The notes under the pieces are model-generated. The model saw only the letters and a program-made list of their open reading frames with translations, had not been told where the DNA came from and did no database searches. From contig JAUUYJ010000116.1 of assembly GCA_030588275.1 (NCBI GenBank), forward strand, positions 1 through 7,677: a stretch of 7,677 bases of DNA. The letters run 5' to 3'. Source of the DNA: Candidatus Zixiibacteriota bacterium. Lineage in GTDB: Bacteria > Zixibacteria > MSB-5A5 > GN15 > JAAZOE01. Of this stretch, positions 1 through 6,587 are shown in pieces (within the stretch, counting starts at the first letter, position 1; each line of letters begins with the position of its first letter). The position numbers and the translations under genes were made by a program.

Positions 1-2
1 CC

Positions 3-968
3 GGGTTAATTGCCGGTTATGTCGTTCAGGCATTGTATATATATTTCCCGTTTCAAAAAATCGGATTGCAAAAATATATTAAGCTTAAATTTTGGAGCCA
101 TCATACTGACCGGTTCTTTGAAACGGCTATTATAATTATTTTGACCGCCGCCGGGATTCAACTGTTTTCGATGATTGATCGGTATCTGGCCTCCTCGATG
201 GTTTCAGGTGTTGTCTCCGCTTTGGGTTACAGTTATCTAATCGTCCACCTCGCCGTTGACATCATGGCTTACGCTTTGGCGACCGCCATTTTCCCCTACC
301 TAACCGATGCCTTTGCCAAAAAAGATACTGAATTGGCCGGTTATTTTCTCTTTCGAGGGGTTCTATTCTCGATTCTTCTGGCCCTTCCTTTCATGATCTC
401 GTTTTGGTTTTTTGATAAAGAGATAATTATTCTGATCCTAAAGCGGGGTGCCTTTGATGATCGTTCGGTGCAGATGACCGGCGCTTTGGTCAAAGCTTTT
501 TCGTGGGGGTTGGCGGGACAGTTTCTGTTTGTCTTTTTGGCTCGCGCCTTTTATGCGGCCCGACAAAACCGCTCGGTAATTGTTATCGTTGCCTGTGCTT
601 TGGCCGTTAAAATAGGGGCGGCCTTGTTCTTGATTGAGCGATTTGATTTTACCGCTTTGCCGATATCGAGTAATATAGCTTACCTCTTCGCCGCAACAAT
701 CCTGTTGATTGTTGGAAATCGATCATTGGCGACAATTGACCACCGCCAGTATTTTACGTATTTTGTCAGGTTAGTCGCCGTCGGATTGGTTGGATATGGA
801 GGGGCGTTGCTTTTGGATAGCCTGATTATAAATGGCAAAGACAGTTTTGCCCAACTTAGTTGGGCTTTGCCGTTGGTCCATGTTATCCTATTAGTGATAA
901 TGGGTGGAGTGGCTCATCTGTTAGGATTATTGAAATTGGCCACCCCTGTCAAAACGGTTGATAGATAG
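3..968 (+). CDS. MurJ/MviN-family lipid-linked sugar flippase (5' truncated)
   Basis: Polytopic membrane protein of the MOP superfamily, MurJ/MviN branch. It probably flips a polyprenyl-diphosphate-linked oligosaccharide across the inner membrane. The frame is open to the left edge with no stop, so base 3 is only the first visible codon. About 321 residues remain of a family usually near 500, so roughly the first 190 are missing. Family landmarks are GLIAGYVVQ at the edge, IDRYLAS (about 174-194), VSALGYSY (213-236), ATAIFPYLTDAF (about 279-314), LKRGAFDD (about 438-461) and LARAFYAARQN (about 537-569). From memory of E. coli MurJ, the helix carrying its ADRLMEFP motif aligns here without gaps, but Asp269, Arg270 and Glu273 become Tyr, Leu and His. 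With the polysaccharide neighbours, this favours a Wzx-like role over a lipid II role (inference). The gene ends 9 bases before the polymerase-like gene. Confidence 0.88.
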   Translation, partial: GLIAGYVVQALYIYFPFQKIGLQKYIKLKFWSHHTDRFFETAIIIILTAAGIQLFSMIDRYLASSMVSGVVSALGYSYLIVHLAVDIMAYALATAIFPYLTDAFAKKDTELAGYFLFRGVLFSILLALPFMISFWFFDKEIIILILKRGAFDDRSVQMTGALVKAFSWGLAGQFLFVFLARAFYAARQNRSVIVIVACALAVKIGAALFLIERFDFTALPISSNIAYLFAATILLIVGNRSLATIDHRQYFTYFVRLVAVGLVGYGGALLLDSLIINGKDSFAQLSWALPLVHVILLVIMGGVAHLLGLLKLATPVKTVDR

Positions 969-977
969 AGAAAATTT

Positions 978-2378
978 GTGACGGTTAAGATAAGTCATAT
1001 TCCGTTTTATTCCAGACTTCCGATTGCCGATTGGAAGCTCCTTTTGGCAGGGTTGGGGTACGTTATCCCGGTCGCTCTGGCGCTGTTATTCAAACCGATT
1101 TTGGGGATATTGATTGCCCTGATTCCAATTGTTTTTCTTATCGTCAACTCGGGTCGTTGGGGAATTTATTTGCTGGTCGTCTCAAGCTTCCTGTTCTATC
1201 CGATCACCTTCGGGGTAACGATCCTTCCGGCCGATATCGCCGCCTTTATGTTGATTGCGGCTTACTTCATCGATATTTTTGTCAATGGTCGAAGCTATCG
1301 TGGGGGACGCCTTGTTTCGCTCTATGCCATTCTATTGGTTGTGTCGTTTATTTCGATTGCTCTTGAAGGGTTCACTCCGTTATCGGTCCGATTTTTTGCC
1401 CGACAATTGATCCTGTTTTTTACCTTTATGGCGGTGGCCCATTTTTCTCCTAAAATCAGTCTCCGCAGGATTTTTATTCTGTTTATTATGGCCGCCGTTC
1501 TGAACTCATCTTACTCATTGGTACAATTTCTTGGTGGGGGGATGCGATCATTTGGCTTGGCCGGTCATGGCTATGCTGATCATGTTATGCTGGCCCTTTT
1601 GATGGCTACCGGATTATTCCTTTTTTCCACCGATCTTCGGTCCAGGGTAATTTATGGCTTGAGTATCCTGATCGTTTGTGGTGGCTTGGCGGCAACCCAG
1701 ACGAGGGCATCGGTAATTACCGCTGGCTGGGGTTTGGTTGTCCTGATTTTTCTTGCTTTGAAATCGGCCCGGCAGTTTGGGATTACGACGCCGCGAAAGA
1801 GTATCAAGTGGGCTACCGTTTTTATTTTGATTGCGATCCCGATTGCCGCCACCTATACGCCGGTATTTGATGGGATAGTTGCTCGCTTTGAGCGGTTTGG
1901 ATTTCATGCGACCGGGACGATACTTCTCAGATGGGTGTTGTGGAAAGCGGCCTGGGCCGCCTTCCTGAAAAATCCGGTTTTTGGTATTGGAGCCGGAAAT
2001 TTTGCCGAGGTTTATCGCTGGGTACCGGAGGTAAAATTCGATCATGTCTTTTATCTGGTATCGGGACTCAGTACCCATTTGGTTGTCTTAGCGGCGTTGG
2101 CCGAGACTGGCATAGTCGGCTTTATTTCTCTCGTCAGCTTTTTGGGCGGAGCTACACGAAAATCTTATCGAAGTTTTTCCAGAGCCCAAACGGAACCGGA
2201 AATTGTTAACCGCTTGCTACTTTTTATTATCGCTTTGGTTATGACCGGGTCGTCTTTTTATGCCGGTTCCTGGTTTTGGGGAAGCAATAGTTATCATCTG
2301 GCACTCTTTTTCGGTTTGATTGCGGCCCAGGGGATGAGCCCGATATCAGCCGAGAAGATTGAACCTGATCAACAATAA
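978..2378 (+). CDS. O-antigen ligase / Wzy polymerase-family membrane protein
   Basis: A 466-residue protein with about ten to twelve hydrophobic segments and short basic cytoplasmic loops. It matches the O-antigen ligase/polymerase (Wzy_C) fold, whose members act at the periplasmic face. They either polymerise lipid-linked repeat units or transfer glycan to an acceptor. Visible landmarks are TQTRAS at residues 240-245 (the usual SRG/TRG arginine, R243), NPVFGIGAGNF at 332-342, a long periplasmic loop, then STHLVVLAALAETGIVGF at 365-382 with H367 and E376. The usual His-Asn of this motif is His-Leu here. The start is GTG at 978, with a weak GATAGAG ribosome site overlapping the stop of the flippase gene. 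No earlier in-frame start would avoid a large overlap. Polymerase and ligase cannot be told apart from sequence. The adjacent flippase makes a Wzx/Wzy pair the simplest reading. Confidence 0.85.
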   Translation: MTVKISHIPFYSRLPIADWKLLLAGLGYVIPVALALLFKPILGILIALIPIVFLIVNSGRWGIYLLVVSSFLFYPITFGVTILPADIAAFMLIAAYFIDIFVNGRSYRGGRLVSLYAILLVVSFISIALEGFTPLSVRFFARQLILFFTFMAVAHFSPKISLRRIFILFIMAAVLNSSYSLVQFLGGGMRSFGLAGHGYADHVMLALLMATGLFLFSTDLRSRVIYGLSILIVCGGLAATQTRASVITAGWGLVVLIFLALKSARQFGITTPRKSIKWATVFILIAIPIAATYTPVFDGIVARFERFGFHATGTILLRWVLWKAAWAAFLKNPVFGIGAGNFAEVYRWVPEVKFDHVFYLVSGLSTHLVVLAALAETGIVGFISLVSFLGGATRKSYRSFSRAQTEPEIVNRLLLFIIALVMTGSSFYAGSWFWGSNSYHLALFFGLIAAQGMSPISAEKIEPDQQ

Positions 2379-2400
2379 ATGATGTGTCTATGAGGCATTT

Positions 2401-3468
2401 ATGAAAATCGGGATGCTGGCCCAATCGGGGGCAGTTCATACAAAGAGGTGGTGTCAGGGCTTGTCACAGCGCGGTGATGATATCCTACTGATTTCAAACA
2501 GCGCTTTTCCGGGCCAGCCAATCGGTGAACGGATTAAAACTGTCGTATTGCCCGGCAGTTCGTCCCTCTCCTACTTTTATAATTTACCGCGCGTCAGGCG
2601 TTTGTTAAAAGATTTCAAACCGGATATTGTCCATACCCATTATGCCACCGGCTATGGTTTGTGGGGTGCGATGCAGAATGTTGCTCCGTTGGTTGTAACC
2701 GCGTGGGGTACCGATATCGCCGATGCCGCATCGGGGAAATTTATTGTTGCTAATATCGTGCGACATGCCTTGAAAAAAGCGGTAGCAGTTACCGCCCCCA
2801 GTCAATATTTACTCGACGCGGCGATCAAATTTGAGCCAGAGGTAAATTCCAAAGGACACCATATCCCATTCGGATTGGAGCTCAATGAAAATTTTCAACC
2901 GAGTGAAAATATTTCGAATGACAATGTTCAGTTTATATTTTCAAAACAGTTTTATCCGATCTATGCCCCGCAGTTGGTTCTGCGCGCTTTCGCCCAGGCG
3001 AGTCGCGTTGTTCCCTCTATCTCGCTTGTTATGATGGGCGGAGGACCACTCAAAGAGGAGATGGTTCGGTTGACCGACGATCTGAATATTACAGCGTCGG
3101 TAACGATTCGCGACTGGACAAAAATGGATCAGGCTCAGGAGATAATCGCTCGATCAGATATTATGGTGATGCCTTCGCATCATGAATCATTTGGGGTTGC
3201 CGCGCTGGAAGCGGCCTCGTTCGGTTTACCGGTCATCGCAACGCAGGTGGGGGGGATCCCAGAAGTTGTCGAGCATAATCAAACCGGCCTGTTAATCCCT
3301 CCGGGAGATGTTGAAGCATTGACTACGGCGATGATAACTCTCGCCAAAGATAAGTCCATCCGAATTAAAATGGGCCAGGCCGGGCGGGCCATGGTTAGAA
3401 GCAAGTACAATTTTTCAGACAACATTGATCAAATGCGACAACTGTACCAGGAAATATTGAGGCGCTGA
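2401..3468 (+). CDS. GT4-family glycosyltransferase (GT-B fold)
   Basis: A cytoplasmic, retaining GT-B glycosyltransferase of 355 residues, a normal length for GT4. It would add a sugar from a nucleotide donor to the growing lipid-linked oligosaccharide; donor and linkage are unknown. The N-terminal Rossmann domain holds DIVHTHYATGYG (75-86) and VVTAWGTD (98-105), close to the HxH and hGtD motifs of the family. The C-terminal domain has MMGGGPLKEE (211-220), SDIMVMPS (252-259) and the E-x7-E motif ESFGVAALE (262-270), followed by GLPVIATQVGGIPEVVEHNQTGLLIPPGD. The phosphate-binding segment reads SKQFYPIYAPQ (181-191), with lysine where arginine is common and tyrosine where the second lysine often sits. 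The ATG at 2401 follows a GAGG ribosome site at 2392-2395. The gene overlaps the next by one base (TGATG). Confidence 0.92.
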   Translation: MKIGMLAQSGAVHTKRWCQGLSQRGDDILLISNSAFPGQPIGERIKTVVLPGSSSLSYFYNLPRVRRLLKDFKPDIVHTHYATGYGLWGAMQNVAPLVVTAWGTDIADAASGKFIVANIVRHALKKAVAVTAPSQYLLDAAIKFEPEVNSKGHHIPFGLELNENFQPSENISNDNVQFIFSKQFYPIYAPQLVLRAFAQASRVVPSISLVMMGGGPLKEEMVRLTDDLNITASVTIRDWTKMDQAQEIIARSDIMVMPSHHESFGVAALEAASFGLPVIATQVGGIPEVVEHNQTGLLIPPGDVEALTTAMITLAKDKSIRIKMGQAGRAMVRSKYNFSDNIDQMRQLYQEILRR

Positions 3469-4724
3469 TGAGGATCAGGTTTGTATCGTTATATTTTTCC
3501 CCCGAATCGGGTGCGGCCCAAAGGCGGCTTTCCGACCTGGTTCGGATATTGGTCCAATCCGGGGGGCAAGGGGCGGGGAGTGAGGCAGGGCATGAGATCA
3601 CCGTCTTAACCGGGTTTCCCAATTATCCGTCAGGAATCAAACCGGTCGGGTACCGTAAGCGTCTGTTCATGATCGAAAAAAAGGATGGCTATCGGATCGT
3701 TCGGGTGCCGCATTATGTAGCGCCCAATCGTGGCTTTTTCAAAAGGTTAATGATTCATATCAGTTTTGCAATTTCTGCATCGCTGGTGACGCCGTTTTTA
3801 AAACGGGACGATATTGTTTATCTGGAATCTCCACCACTTTTCAACGGCTTCATCGGTTTGGTCGGTCGGTGGTTTCGACGCATTCCGTATCTGTTTAACG
3901 TCGCCGACCTGTGGCCGCAAACGGCGGTCGAAATGGGACTTCTAAAAAACAGAGCGGTAATATCTTTTTCAGAAGCACTCGAAAAACTGTTTTATAATCA
4001 GTCGGCCAAAATTCTGGCGATAACGGCTGGTTTGCAAAAATCACTTTTATCACGCGGTTATCCGGAGCAAAAAGTCCCCCTGATAACCAACGGTGTTGAT
4101 TGCGATCAGTTCGATTCTGATATTGAACCTGATACCGAACTTTCAAGCTATCGTCCTGATGGTGGCCTATTGGTTATATATGCCGGGACACATGGGTTGA
4201 TCTATTCTCTTGATACACTTCTCGAAGCTGCCCAAAAAATGTTGGATGAGCCGATTCATTTTTTGATGATTGGCGATGGGGCGGACAAAACCCGGCTGGT
4301 TGATCTGGCCCAAAACATGAAGCTTACCAATGTCACCTTTCTACCACCATATCAGCCGGAAGATATGCCGTCGGTTTTTCGAACGGCGGATGTGACCGTT
4401 GTTTCCCTAAGAGATTTGCCAATATCAAACGCCATCATGCCGGTAAAATGTTTTGAAATTATGGCCTCGGCCATTCCGGTAATACTTGCGGCACGAGGTG
4501 AGATGGCAGGGCATATTTATGTATCAGGGGGTGGTTCGGTGATTGATCCGGAGCGGGTCGATCGTTTGACCGCCGAGCTTAGAAAGTACGGCAAAATGAG
4601 TATCGCTGAGCGGAGGGAGATCGGTCTTCAGGGTCGGGCCTATGTGATGCGTCATTTTTCAAGACAAAAAACGGTACGAGAGCTTGAGTTCATCATGGAA
4701 GAGGTGGTTGCCGGTGGGAGGTGA
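3468..4724 (+). CDS. WbuB-like GT4 glycosyltransferase
   Basis: Second GT-B glycosyltransferase, 418 residues, of the subgroup typified by the L-fucosamine transferase WbuB. Visible hallmarks are VLTGFPNYPSG (46-56), DIVYLESPPLF (115-125), NVADLWPQTAVEMG (144-157), ITNGVD (206-211), IYAGTHGLIYSLDTLLEAA (237-255), MIGDGADK (267-274) and the donor-site segment MPVKCFEIMASAIPVI (324-339). The donor is probably a UDP-linked deoxy or acetamido sugar (inference from the subgroup). The ATG at 3468 overlaps the previous stop and follows a TGAGG ribosome site at 3458-3462. Oddity: about nine to ten glycine-rich residues (32-41, GGQGAGSEAG) interrupt the usual helix-to-strand turn before HEITVLTGFP, where relatives normally run straight from a short RGHE-like turn. 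The frame is intact on both sides, so the gene is probably functional. Confidence 0.9.
   Translation: MRIRFVSLYFSPESGAAQRRLSDLVRILVQSGGQGAGSEAGHEITVLTGFPNYPSGIKPVGYRKRLFMIEKKDGYRIVRVPHYVAPNRGFFKRLMIHISFAISASLVTPFLKRDDIVYLESPPLFNGFIGLVGRWFRRIPYLFNVADLWPQTAVEMGLLKNRAVISFSEALEKLFYNQSAKILAITAGLQKSLLSRGYPEQKVPLITNGVDCDQFDSDIEPDTELSSYRPDGGLLVIYAGTHGLIYSLDTLLEAAQKMLDEPIHFLMIGDGADKTRLVDLAQNMKLTNVTFLPPYQPEDMPSVFRTADVTVVSLRDLPISNAIMPVKCFEIMASAIPVILAARGEMAGHIYVSGGGSVIDPERVDRLTAELRKYGKMSIAERREIGLQGRAYVMRHFSRQKTVRELEFIMEEVVAGGR
3561..3590 (+). other. G-rich in-frame insertion with G-quadruplex potential
   Basis: Four runs of three or more G lie on the coding strand: 3561-3566 (six), 3570-3573 (four), 3575-3578 (four) and 3588-3590 (three). 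The loops are 3, 1 and 9 bases. The last loop exceeds the strict seven-base limit, so this is only a relaxed quadruplex candidate. The tract encodes residues 32-41 of the WbuB-like enzyme, in a place where the family normally has a short turn. No other G tract this dense was noticed in the window. That it is an insertion rests on my recollection of family alignments. Confidence 0.55.
4701..4707 (+). promoter_or_regulatory. Ribosome binding site that sets the methyltransferase start
   Basis: GAGGTGG inside the end of the WbuB-like gene is a good Shine-Dalgarno match. It lies 6 bases before the GTG at 4714. It would sit too close to the in-frame TTG at 4708 and downstream of the in-frame TTG at 4684, so GTG 4714 is the best start. 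Confidence 0.6.
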
Positions 4725-5400
4725 GCGTCAGCGGATTGATTCCGTCTATGCCGACCGAGAACAACTAAGCGATCGTTATTCGCTGGCAAACCGGGGGAAC
4801 AGGTATAACCACGAACAGATGCTAACCTGCATCAGGCAACTGTTGGCCGATGCCGATATCAACGTTGCATCTACAAACTGGCTTGATCTTGGTTCCGGTG
4901 AAATGGGGCTGTTTGACGATCTGGCCGACCTCGGATTTGACAGATCACGATCTGTCGCCAGCGATATTTTGCTTTGGCGTCTGAAGAAGGGACGAAACGT
5001 TGGTCGCACTCATCATGCCATAACCGCCTCAGCCTGCCAGCTTCCTTTTTCTGACAATAGTTTTGATCTGGTTAGTCAGTTTACGATGATGACTTCAATC
5101 CTCGATCCGATTTTGAAAAAAGAGATTGCGGGCGATATCATTCGGGTCCTTAAACCGGGAGGGTATCTGCTCTGGTACGATTTTCAGGTCAACAATCCGG
5201 GCAACCAAAGCACCCGGGCAATTGGCCGAAAAGAACTGCAGACACTCTTTGGTTCACTTGAGATGAACATCAAGAAAACCACCCTGCTTCCCCCGTTGGC
5301 CAGAAAAATTGGTCCTGTTTCGGATCGATTGTTGAAATTCCTTAATATCTTTCCTATGTTGAGGACTCATTATCTGGCTTTGATAGGACCAAAATTATGA
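4714..5400 (+). CDS. Class I SAM-dependent methyltransferase
   Basis: Soluble methyltransferase of 228 residues from the GTG at 4714. It probably O- or N-methylates a sugar or glycan intermediate; the substrate cannot be read from the sequence. The SAM-binding Rossmann core shows motif I as WLDLGSGEMG (56-65), an acidic residue after strand 2 in ASDI (D84), QLPFSDNSFDLV (109-120) as motif II/III, and RVLKPGGYLLWYDF (144-157). The C-terminal part, with RAIGRKELQTLF (168-179), LLPPLARKIGP (191-201) and MLRTHYLALI (215-224), resembles a methyltransferase group I recall from exopolysaccharide clusters. A TTG at 4684 would add ten residues read through the upstream gene and lacks a ribosome site. 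The gene overlaps the WbuB-like gene by 11 bases and the aminotransferase gene by 4 (ATGA), implying translational coupling. Confidence 0.85.
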   Translation: MGGERQRIDSVYADREQLSDRYSLANRGNRYNHEQMLTCIRQLLADADINVASTNWLDLGSGEMGLFDDLADLGFDRSRSVASDILLWRLKKGRNVGRTHHAITASACQLPFSDNSFDLVSQFTMMTSILDPILKKEIAGDIIRVLKPGGYLLWYDFQVNNPGNQSTRAIGRKELQTLFGSLEMNIKKTTLLPPLARKIGPVSDRLLKFLNIFPMLRTHYLALIGPKL

Positions 5401-6587
5401 GTGGCAAAAAAAAGAATAATGCAATAACGGCAGTTCCTTTTTACAGGCAGTCATTCGGCGGGGACGAATACCGGGAAATCAAAGATACGATTCAATCCGG
5501 TTGGGTTACCACCGGGAAAAAAACGAAAATGCTGGAAGAGGCGATCGCCGGTTACCTCGGTTCCAAATATACGATAGCGACCAACTCCTGTACATCGGCC
5601 ATGCATCTTTTGCTGTCAGCCAGCGGTATCAAGGCGGGAGACGAAGTAGTAACGACCCCCTATACTTTTGCCTCCACCAGCGAGGCGATTCTATACACCG
5701 GAGCCAAACCGGTCTATGTCGACATCGATTACGAAACGCTCAACCTGACCCCGGAAGCGACAGCCCAAAAAATCGGGCGCAAAACCAGGGCACTGTTACC
5801 GGTTCATATCGCCGGATTCCCACTTGATATGACCAGCTTCTCCAAGCTGGCCCGATCCAAAAAAGTCAAACTGTTCGACGATGCCGCCCATGCGATTGGT
5901 ACATCATACAAGGGGAAGAAAATCGGCAGCATCGGTGATGGATCAGCTTTCAGCTTTTATGCAACGAAGAATCTGACAACAGGCGAAGGTGGAATGGTCT
6001 CGACCCAGAATAAACGATTTGCCGAAAAGATCAGACTTCTGTCATTGCACGGGATGAGTAAAGGGGCCTGGAAGAGGTACTCAGCCGGTGGAAGCTGGCG
6101 TTACGATATCTCAGAATTGGGATACAAATACAACATGTCCGATTTGGTCGCATCACTCGGACTGGCGCAGTTCAAAAAATTTGACAGCTTTCAAAAAAAA
6201 CGAACCACAGCCGCCGCTCGGTATATAGATAACCTCTCCAATTTTGATGCCATCAAACTCCCGACCGTTCCAAACATTGCATCCGGTTCAACCCATGCCT
6301 GGCATCTGTTTTTGATGCGGCTCCGATTAGACCGTCTCAAAATCGATCGGGATCAATTTATTGAAGAGATTAAAAAATATAACATCGGAATCTCGGTACA
6401 TTTTATACCACTTTTTTACCAGAGCTATTATGCGACGCGGTTCAAGCTGACCCCCAAGCAGTTTCCCAATGCTGACCTGGCTTTTCAAGAAGTGATAACT
6501 TTGCCGTTGTATCCCGACATAAAGCGGGCCGAAATTGATTATGTCTGCGATGCCGTAGGACAGATTTGTAAAAAGTATCGGCGATGA
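5397..6587 (+). CDS. DegT/DnrJ/EryC1/StrS-family sugar nucleotide aminotransferase
   Basis: PLP-dependent fold-type I aminotransferase, 396 residues, full length. It converts a keto sugar nucleotide to an amino sugar nucleotide, usually with glutamate as donor. Landmarks are GWVTTGKKTKMLEEA (35-49), ATNSCTSAMHLLL (61-73, PLP phosphate site), TTPYTFASTSEAI (86-98), VHIAGFPLDM (136-145), LFDDAAHAIG (159-168; D162 should pair with the PLP ring nitrogen) and FYATKNLTTGEGG (187-199; K191 is the Schiff-base lysine). Then come KYNMSDLVASLGLAQ (244-258) and ISVHFIPLF (332-340). The features resemble ArnB/PseC/PglE-type enzymes acting at C4 of 4-keto sugars, but C3 enzymes are close and the position is unresolved. 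The ATG at 5397 overlaps the methyltransferase stop and follows an AGGA ribosome site at 5385-5388. Overlap with the phosphoglycosyl transferase gene suggests its product feeds chain initiation. Confidence 0.92.
   Translation: MSGKKKNNAITAVPFYRQSFGGDEYREIKDTIQSGWVTTGKKTKMLEEAIAGYLGSKYTIATNSCTSAMHLLLSASGIKAGDEVVTTPYTFASTSEAILYTGAKPVYVDIDYETLNLTPEATAQKIGRKTRALLPVHIAGFPLDMTSFSKLARSKKVKLFDDAAHAIGTSYKGKKIGSIGDGSAFSFYATKNLTTGEGGMVSTQNKRFAEKIRLLSLHGMSKGAWKRYSAGGSWRYDISELGYKYNMSDLVASLGLAQFKKFDSFQKKRTTAAARYIDNLSNFDAIKLPTVPNIASGSTHAWHLFLMRLRLDRLKIDRDQFIEEIKKYNIGISVHFIPLFYQSYYATRFKLTPKQFPNADLAFQEVITLPLYPDIKRAEIDYVCDAVGQICKKYRR

Noticed and set aside
3..968. Calling the first gene murJ (lipid II flippase)
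   Set aside because: The key charged residues recalled from MurJ are absent in the visible part and the neighbours are polysaccharide genes, so a specific murJ name is not supported.
1614..2078. 154-codon open frame on the minus strand inside the polymerase-like gene
   Set aside because: It lies fully within a well-supported membrane protein gene, its translation is low-complexity and basic with no recognisable motif, and it has no convincing ribosome site. It is a shadow frame.
2379..2393. Four-codon mini frame (ATGATG...TGA) between the polymerase-like and first GT4 genes, ending on the ribosome site
   Set aside because: It is too short to distinguish from chance, has no ribosome site of its own, and nothing suggests attenuation or a leader peptide.
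4939..4956. Perfect inverted repeat GACAGATC/GATCTGTC inside the methyltransferase gene
   Set aside because: One or two stems of about this size are expected by chance in a window this long. It lies within coding sequence with no T-run and no second copy was noticed, so no operator or terminator is called.
5833..5850. Perfect 7-base stem CCAGCTT/AAGCTGG with a 4-base loop in the aminotransferase gene
   Set aside because: By rough estimate about two perfect 7-base stems with short loops would occur by chance in this window. It is in coding sequence for the GFPLDMTSFSKLA segment and has no supporting context.
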